From positions 1 through 17,364 of the forward strand of contig JBKECD010000181.1 of the NCBI GenBank assembly GCA_047974225.1: a stretch of DNA of 17,364 nucleotides, read 5' to 3'. Position 1 is the first letter of the stretch, and each line of letters starts with the position of its first letter. This document shows, in pieces, positions 13,627-17,364 of the stretch. The stretch comes from JBKEDC01 sp047974225 (lineage in GTDB: Bacteria > Bacteroidota > Bacteroidia > Bacteroidales > Prolixibacteraceae). Position numbers and translations under genes: made by a program. The notes beneath the pieces are model-generated. The model was not told the origin of the DNA. It was given only the letters and a program-made list of their open reading frames with translations, and did no database searches.

Positions 13627-13673
13627 GAATTATGAATTATGAATTATGAATTATGAATTATGAATTATGAATT
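13627..13673 (+). repeat. GAATTAT heptad array, 6.7 copies, before the PP2C start
   Basis: Six complete GAATTAT units and GAATT, preceded by one altered unit (AATTGTG). The unit is the same as at 11160-11228. The array lies 16 bp before the PP2C start codon, in its 5' untranslated region, and faces a related array at 13701-13760. Confidence 0.95.
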
Positions 13674-13734
13674 GACCTAACGGTGATTAATGGCGAAGCC
13701 AACTCATAACTCATAACTCACAACTCATAACTCA
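13640..13734 (-). promoter_or_regulatory. Predicted 35-bp RNA hairpin between the DarT-vWA and PP2C genes
   Basis: In leftward RNA, 13734-13700 (GAGUUAU-type heptads) pairs with 13674-13640 (AUAAUUC-type heptads) over 35 consecutive positions using Watson-Crick and G-U pairs; the loop is 25 bases (13699-13675). I checked the pairing base by base. In rightward RNA the G-U pairs become C-A mismatches, so the long stem is particular to the operon's own transcript. Confidence 0.65.
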
Positions 13735-13760
13735 AACTTATAACTCAAACTTATAACTTA
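13701..13760 (-). repeat. GAGTTAT-type heptad array at the 3' end of the DarT-vWA gene
   Basis: On the + strand AACTCAT-type units run from 13701, with AACTCAC, AACTCAA and ACTTAT variants towards 13760. Read leftward, the degenerate end of the array supplies the last codons (KL) and the TAA stop of the DarT-vWA gene at 13753-13751. Confidence 0.88.
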
Positions 13761-15196
13761 ACTGCAATATTAGTCGGTGTGCCAATGTCCATCAGCTTGA
13801 TGAGGGTGTTCATGCCCACATTCACTGCCATAGCTGAGTGTCGCTCATGGCTGACCTGATTGTTCAGGCGTGCTATTTCTTCATTATATCGCAAGGGCAA
13901 AAGGCTTGAAAGGTCGAAGAGCCTTTCTCCATATCGGTTGCCATTCAGTTCCGACCGATTGGTGGGGAACGACAAGCTCGCCTCCTCATTATCGGAAATA
14001 TGGATATTGAAGAAAATCACATTCCCATCGTTGGTAAACATCGACTTGAGCTCATTGGCTTTTTGCTGCACCTCCTCGTGTGATGCCCCATTATATTCCC
14101 CATCGGTGATGTTGATAATCGTCGGCGGATAGCAATCCTTGCCTTCATATTTCTGCATCCATTGCTCCAACATTCCTTTAGCACGGTCGAGAGCCTTGTG
14201 GAGCGATGTCCAATTGCCATCTTTTTGCGCCTCCACCCACTGCACTTTCTCCACCTCTTTCATTTCCGTTCCTCGGCGTGTGCGTTTCTCCTCACGCATG
14301 GTGAACTTCTTATAGGGATTGTCATGCAGCTCTTGGGGCGACACAAAATCACGCCCCTCTAGCACTCCCTTCCAACCACTATAAGCCGTTTCGCCATAGC
14401 CAATGACGGCAATATCATAGTAATGTCTGATTTCATTCGACTTGATGCAGCGGAGCACCAGCTCATTGATTTGATTATTGACAATCTTCGCCACCGCCTC
14501 AGCTAGCGTGCTTCTTTCGCCTGCCAGCGTGGTGCTGCTGCCCATGCTTCCCGAATGATCCACCAAGAAGATGAAAGCCGTGGGCGTTTCTCGGGTAATC
14601 TGTGCGGTGTAAGGGATTTTCCCTTGCAGCACCTGTGGATTGGTGGGAATAGGAATACCGAAATTAGCAATATTCTTAATCTTGCTGAGCGGAATATGGT
14701 TCTTCACTAACACCTCAGCTTGATAGAACGGCTGCTCATCATCATCAAGGTCGAAGTGCTTGTTTTTCTTCACCGAGCTGAAGTGAATGCGCTTGAAGTC
14801 GTCGAGACCTTCACCCACTTGCGCTCCATTTTTTGTGGCGTTGCGGTCGGCATATCGACTGCCCTCGGCACAAACCACATCGGTTTCGATTTCCAAAATC
14901 ACAGGATTGACAATCCGCCCATCGTTCATTGCCACAAACATCATGGGGTGGTTTTTGGTGAAGCTCACCCGCACAAAATTTTGCAAACCATCACGACGGT
15001 CTAAATTTCTCGACGTGTCGCTTCCGCCCGGTCTGCCGACGGTGATTCCCTTAGCGTCGCAATCCGCCCACGAATAAAGACCACCATGGTTGATGATGGA
15101 TTCGAGGTTCTCACGGTCGGTGAAATGATATAGTGTCGTAATATTTTCTCGATTAAGGATATTGATGTAATCCTGTGCATTTGTTTTCTTGTTCAT
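13751..15196 (-). CDS. DarT-like ADP-ribosyltransferase fused to a von Willebrand A domain
   Basis: A 481-residue two-domain protein. Residues about 15-190 resemble DarT (DUF4433), which moves ADP-ribose from NAD+ to a base in DNA. Visible marks are LYHFTDRENLESIINHGGLYS (22-42, His24 of the HFT motif), the Arg-rich GGSDTSRNLDRR (57-68), VSFTKNHPMMFVAM (77-90), and FYQAEVLVKNHIPL (157-170), where Glu161 matches the catalytic Glu. Residues about 205-435 are a vWA domain with MIDAS residues Asp213, Ser215 and Ser217 (FLVDHSGSM), Thr330 (GNWTSLH) and Asp365 (INITDGEYNG). The vWA part recalls TerY-type proteins that work with a kinase and a PP2C, as here. The gene starts 4 bp after the NADAR-like gene. 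DarT assignment is by motif reading; activity and target base are not shown. Confidence 0.8.
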   Translation of the reverse strand: MNKKTNAQDYINILNRENITTLYHFTDRENLESIINHGGLYSWADCDAKGITVGRPGGSDTSRNLDRRDGLQNFVRVSFTKNHPMMFVAMNDGRIVNPVILEIETDVVCAEGSRYADRNATKNGAQVGEGLDDFKRIHFSSVKKNKHFDLDDDEQPFYQAEVLVKNHIPLSKIKNIANFGIPIPTNPQVLQGKIPYTAQITRETPTAFIFLVDHSGSMGSSTTLAGERSTLAEAVAKIVNNQINELVLRCIKSNEIRHYYDIAVIGYGETAYSGWKGVLEGRDFVSPQELHDNPYKKFTMREEKRTRRGTEMKEVEKVQWVEAQKDGNWTSLHKALDRAKGMLEQWMQKYEGKDCYPPTIINITDGEYNGASHEEVQQKANELKSMFTNDGNVIFFNIHISDNEEASLSFPTNRSELNGNRYGERLFDLSSLLPLRYNEEIARLNNQVSHERHSAMAVNVGMNTLIKLMDIGTPTNIAVKL

Positions 15197-15200
15197 ATCG

Positions 15201-15797
15201 CTAGAATAAGGTTAATTGTGTCAGTTCTTTTTTCGGTTCTTTTTCGTTGCCATAAGGATAAGTGCCGTCCACAAAAGCTTTGATGAGCGCAGCGTGCGAC
15301 AGCGGTTTTTGAGTGTTCTCCACATCATCGTTGGTGTCATAATCGAGCAAGATGATCGTTTGGTGTTGAGCAGCTTCTCGCAGGCGGTCGATGATGCGAG
15401 GCACTTTATTTTCGAGCACCCAGCGATAAGTAGGGATAAAAATCTCTTTTCGAGCTTCCACATATCCCAACAGCTCGGCACCATGCACCCCCTTGCGATG
15501 CCCTCGGGGAGTCCCATGGGTGCGCACTGTCCGCTTGATGTTGCGCATGGTGTCATTTTGAAACAAATGCACATCCACATCTGAATGCTCAAACACCTTC
15601 AGCCCTTGCCACACCGCCTCCACACAAGTGGCGGTGATTCCCTCGCTAAAAGGCACCGGGATTCCCCCATGCGGATAAAAGGGACTCAACTTCCGCAAAT
15701 CATCCTCCGCCTTGCTCGTTACATCCGCCAAAATAGCCCCCGGATATTTCTTCAATATATTCTCCGGCTTCTTGCGCTTTGATTCTATGATGATCAT
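15201..15797 (-). CDS. NADAR-like (DUF6939-type) protein, possible ADP-ribose-removing partner of DarT-vWA
   Basis: A 198-residue protein. I chose ATG 15797, 10 bp after the kinase stop; an ATG at 15839 would overlap the kinase gene and adds an unlikely sequence. The start MIIIESKRK with KYPGAILADVTSKAED resembles the family now called DUF6939. The core parallels NADAR/YbiA proteins: LSPFYPHGGIPVP (37-49) against their SNFSPH, VEAVWQGLKVFE (59-70) against their E-HYYQAQKF, then an Arg/Gly-rich THGTPRGHRKG and a C-terminal ILLDYDTNDDVE segment. Known NADAR enzymes act on ADP-ribose linkages, and some neutralise DarT-type toxins. The tight position before DarT-vWA supports an antitoxin-like role. 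Homology is judged by eye, so family membership is likely but unproven. Confidence 0.65.
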   Translation of the reverse strand: MIIIESKRKKPENILKKYPGAILADVTSKAEDDLRKLSPFYPHGGIPVPFSEGITATCVEAVWQGLKVFEHSDVDVHLFQNDTMRNIKRTVRTHGTPRGHRKGVHGAELLGYVEARKEIFIPTYRWVLENKVPRIIDRLREAAQHQTIILLDYDTNDDVENTQKPLSHAALIKAFVDGTYPYGNEKEPKKELTQLTLF

Positions 15798-15807
15798 CTC
15801 TATTCGT

Positions 15808-17364
15808 TTAAATTTCGTGAAGTTCTGAGTGATAATCACTATCTATTAACTTTTCAAAATGAGCTTTAGTTCCTTTGGGGATATTGATTTCAAACCATTC
15901 AAAAGCACCATTCCCGATATGCGTTAACGAATTGGGGAGAGTTAGCGAACTAAGACCAAAACACCTAAAAAAAGCACCATTCCCGATATGCGTTAACGTA
16001 TTGGGGAGAGTTAGCGAACTAAGATTTTCACACTCAGAAAAAGCACTATCCCCGATATGCGTTACCGTATTGGGCACATCAAATTCCGTTGCTATTGAAA
16101 AATAACACAAAAGCGTTTTCATATCTGATGTATATAGCACATCATCTATCACTCTAAAGTGGGAAGATAGGCAGTTCACTTGCTGTATTCCACTGTCGCA
16201 GAAAACTCCACTCCCGATATGAGTTAACGAATTGGGGAGAGTTAGCGAACTAAGATTTTCACACTCAGAAAAAGCACTCGACCCGATATGCGTTAACGAA
16301 TTGGGGAGAGTTAGCGAACTAAGATTTTCACACTCAGAAAAAGCACACTCCCCGATATGCGTTAACGAATTGGGGAGAGTTAGCGAACTAAGATTTTTAC
16401 ACCAATAAAAAGCACTATCACAAATCACCTTTGTCCCCGCTTTTACAGTATAACTAGCATCCTCTCCGCTATATTTCAAAAACCTTTTTCCATCAGCACT
16501 ATACAAACCTCCCTCACCATCACTCACGCCGTTTTCAATTTCTGCATCCGTAACTTTCGTCGATAACACTTCCACTTCCACCAACCTTGGTTTCTTCAGA
16601 TTTAGCAATCGGAAAGACACGAAAGCGAGATTTTGCTGACTATGAGCAATGAGAAACATGCCATAAAGCTGATTGAGCTCGGCATCTGTCGAGGGAAATA
16701 AATCTTGGAGGAATTGGCATTTGCTGAGGTCGGCATAGTCGGTGGCGGAAAGCAGCAGGCGGTCGGCTGCGCCATACTGCTGCAAGGATTCGGGGTGGAG
16801 CGCAATAGCCTTGAGGGAGAGCAAAATGCTCACCAAAGAAAAATCATCTATATGCTCGTTGAAGTCCGCATCGCTGCGGAGGGGATGCCGAAAATCAGGA
16901 CTGCCCAGCTCGCGCGCCTGTTGCCCTTTCATGGCAGGGACATACATCCCGTCATAGTCCACCAAAACCAGCGAACCATCTTCTTTCACCAAGATATTGT
17001 CGGGCTTCAAATCGCCATGCGCAAAATCTTGCGCCAGCAACCATGCCGCCATCTTCGCAAACTGATAGACCAACAGATGCAGCGCATTGGGGTCTGTCAA
17101 ATTATTGATCACATAGCGGTCGAGTGTTACCCCCTCCACCCAATCCATCAGCAAGACCGGAAACTCCTCATCGGTGGAGTCTTTCGTGTCCACAAAGATT
17201 TCTTTCGAGAGATATTTGGTGGTCAGCAAATAGGGCGAGGACACATATTCCAAAGCCTCCGCAATCAAAGGATAGCTTTCCTCACGCCCTGCTTGCTCTT
17301 TCAGAAAGCATTTCACCGCATAGTTTTTCCCCGAGGGGTCTTGCATTTTAAACACCGCAGCAAA
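15808..17364 (-). CDS. Ser/Thr protein kinase with BspA-type leucine-rich repeats (5' end cut by window)
   Basis: The frame runs off the right edge; the first visible residues FAAVFK fit the glycine-loop strand, so little of the kinase is missing unless other domains precede it. Numbered from the codon at 17355, the kinase shows YAVKCF (ATP-binding Lys15), FAHGDLKPDNILV (catalytic Asp115, Asn120), LVDYDGMYVPAMKG (a DYD variant of DFG, Asp133) and GSPDFRHP. After about 260 comes a linker, then leucine-rich repeats of the BspA/LRR_5 type, 23 residues each (NLSSLTLPNSLTHIG then variable residues), at about 308-389 and 430-489. It probably phosphorylates partners in this cluster; the repeats may sense a protein or surface. 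TerY-P kinases usually carry other C-terminal modules, so this combination is unusual. Confidence 0.85.
   Translation of the reverse strand, partial: FAAVFKMQDPSGKNYAVKCFLKEQAGREESYPLIAEALEYVSSPYLLTTKYLSKEIFVDTKDSTDEEFPVLLMDWVEGVTLDRYVINNLTDPNALHLLVYQFAKMAAWLLAQDFAHGDLKPDNILVKEDGSLVLVDYDGMYVPAMKGQQARELGSPDFRHPLRSDADFNEHIDDFSLVSILLSLKAIALHPESLQQYGAADRLLLSATDYADLSKCQFLQDLFPSTDAELNQLYGMFLIAHSQQNLAFVSFRLLNLKKPRLVEVEVLSTKVTDAEIENGVSDGEGGLYSADGKRFLKYSGEDASYTVKAGTKVICDSAFYWCKNLSSLTLPNSLTHIGECAFSECENLSSLTLPNSLTHIGSSAFSECENLSSLTLPNSLTHIGSGVFCDSGIQQVNCLSSHFRVIDDVLYTSDMKTLLCYFSIATEFDVPNTVTHIGDSAFSECENLSSLTLPNTLTHIGNGAFFRCFGLSSLTLPNSLTHIGNGAFEWFEINIPKGTKAHFEKLIDSDYHSELHEI
15898..16395 (-). repeat. 69-bp coding repeats of the kinase leucine-rich region
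   Basis: Five 69-bp units, nearly identical in DNA, encode the 23-residue repeats. Three lie at about 16189-16395 and two at about 15889-16026, split by a diverged stretch ending in one more half-unit. Most differences fall on the two or three residues after THIG (EC, SS, SG, DS, NG). Such close DNA identity points to recent duplication or gene conversion. Confidence 0.85.

Noticed and set aside
15798..15839. ATG at 15839 as start of the NADAR-like gene
   Set aside because: It would overlap the kinase gene by 32 bases and add an atypical leader; the ATG at 15797 gives the usual MIIIESKRK start and a 10-bp gap.
17353..17355. GTG at 17355 as the true start of the kinase
   Set aside because: The frame stays open to the window edge and the upstream residues FAA fit the kinase glycine-loop strand, so the gene is truncated by the window.

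Overview
The window looks like chromosomal DNA of a member of the Bacteroidota, possibly Bacteroidales-like. The grounds are: several -7 promoter boxes of the form TAnnTTTG placed close to start codons, no clear Shine-Dalgarno sites, and a gene set typical of the phylum (NhaD, an ECF sigma factor operon with a Spy-like protein, DUF1254 lipoproteins, DUF418 and DUF6122 membrane proteins, BspA-type leucine-rich repeats). The genus cannot be told from the sequence. There is no transposase, integrase or CRISPR array.

Layout. 1-90: start of a leftward DJ-1/PfpI-family gene cut by the window edge. 221-1582: Na+/H+ antiporter NhaD, then a bidirectional terminator. 1664-3135: a leftward operon of an ECF sigma factor, a probable membrane anti-sigma factor and a Spy/CpxP-like periplasmic protein, preceded by a 42-bp tandem array. 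3542-3900: tRNA-Glu(TTC) and rpsT, closed by a perfect 34-bp-arm inverted repeat. 3996-5183: a DUF418 membrane protein. 5313-7816: two DUF1254/DUF1214 lipoproteins in one operon. 8223-10556: a carboxyltransferase of the oxaloacetate decarboxylase alpha / pyruvate carboxylase B type, with three biotinyl domains instead of one. 10861-11175: a small DUF6122 membrane protein, probably leaderless. 11295-12323: a threonine aldolase-like PLP enzyme.

12688-17364 is the most interesting part. It is a leftward cluster of four genes: a Ser/Thr protein kinase with leucine-rich repeats (5' end outside the window), a NADAR-like/DUF6939-type protein, a DarT-like ADP-ribosyltransferase fused to a von Willebrand A domain, and a PP2C phosphatase. 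Kinase, vWA and PP2C recall the TerY-P triads linked to tellurite-resistance-type stress systems. DarT next to a NADAR-like protein recalls toxin-antitoxin pairs that add and remove ADP-ribose on nucleic acid bases. My inference is a phosphorylation-controlled ADP-ribosylation system, perhaps for stress or phage defence.

The intergenic DNA of the right half is rich in small repeats: 7-bp arrays, 42-bp arrays, 28-bp palindromic repeats, paired hairpins and a 164-bp element with terminal inverted repeats. Four neighbouring genes have their stop codon and last codons inside such repeats. Between the DarT-vWA and PP2C genes two different heptad arrays can pair over 35 consecutive positions in the operon's own RNA.
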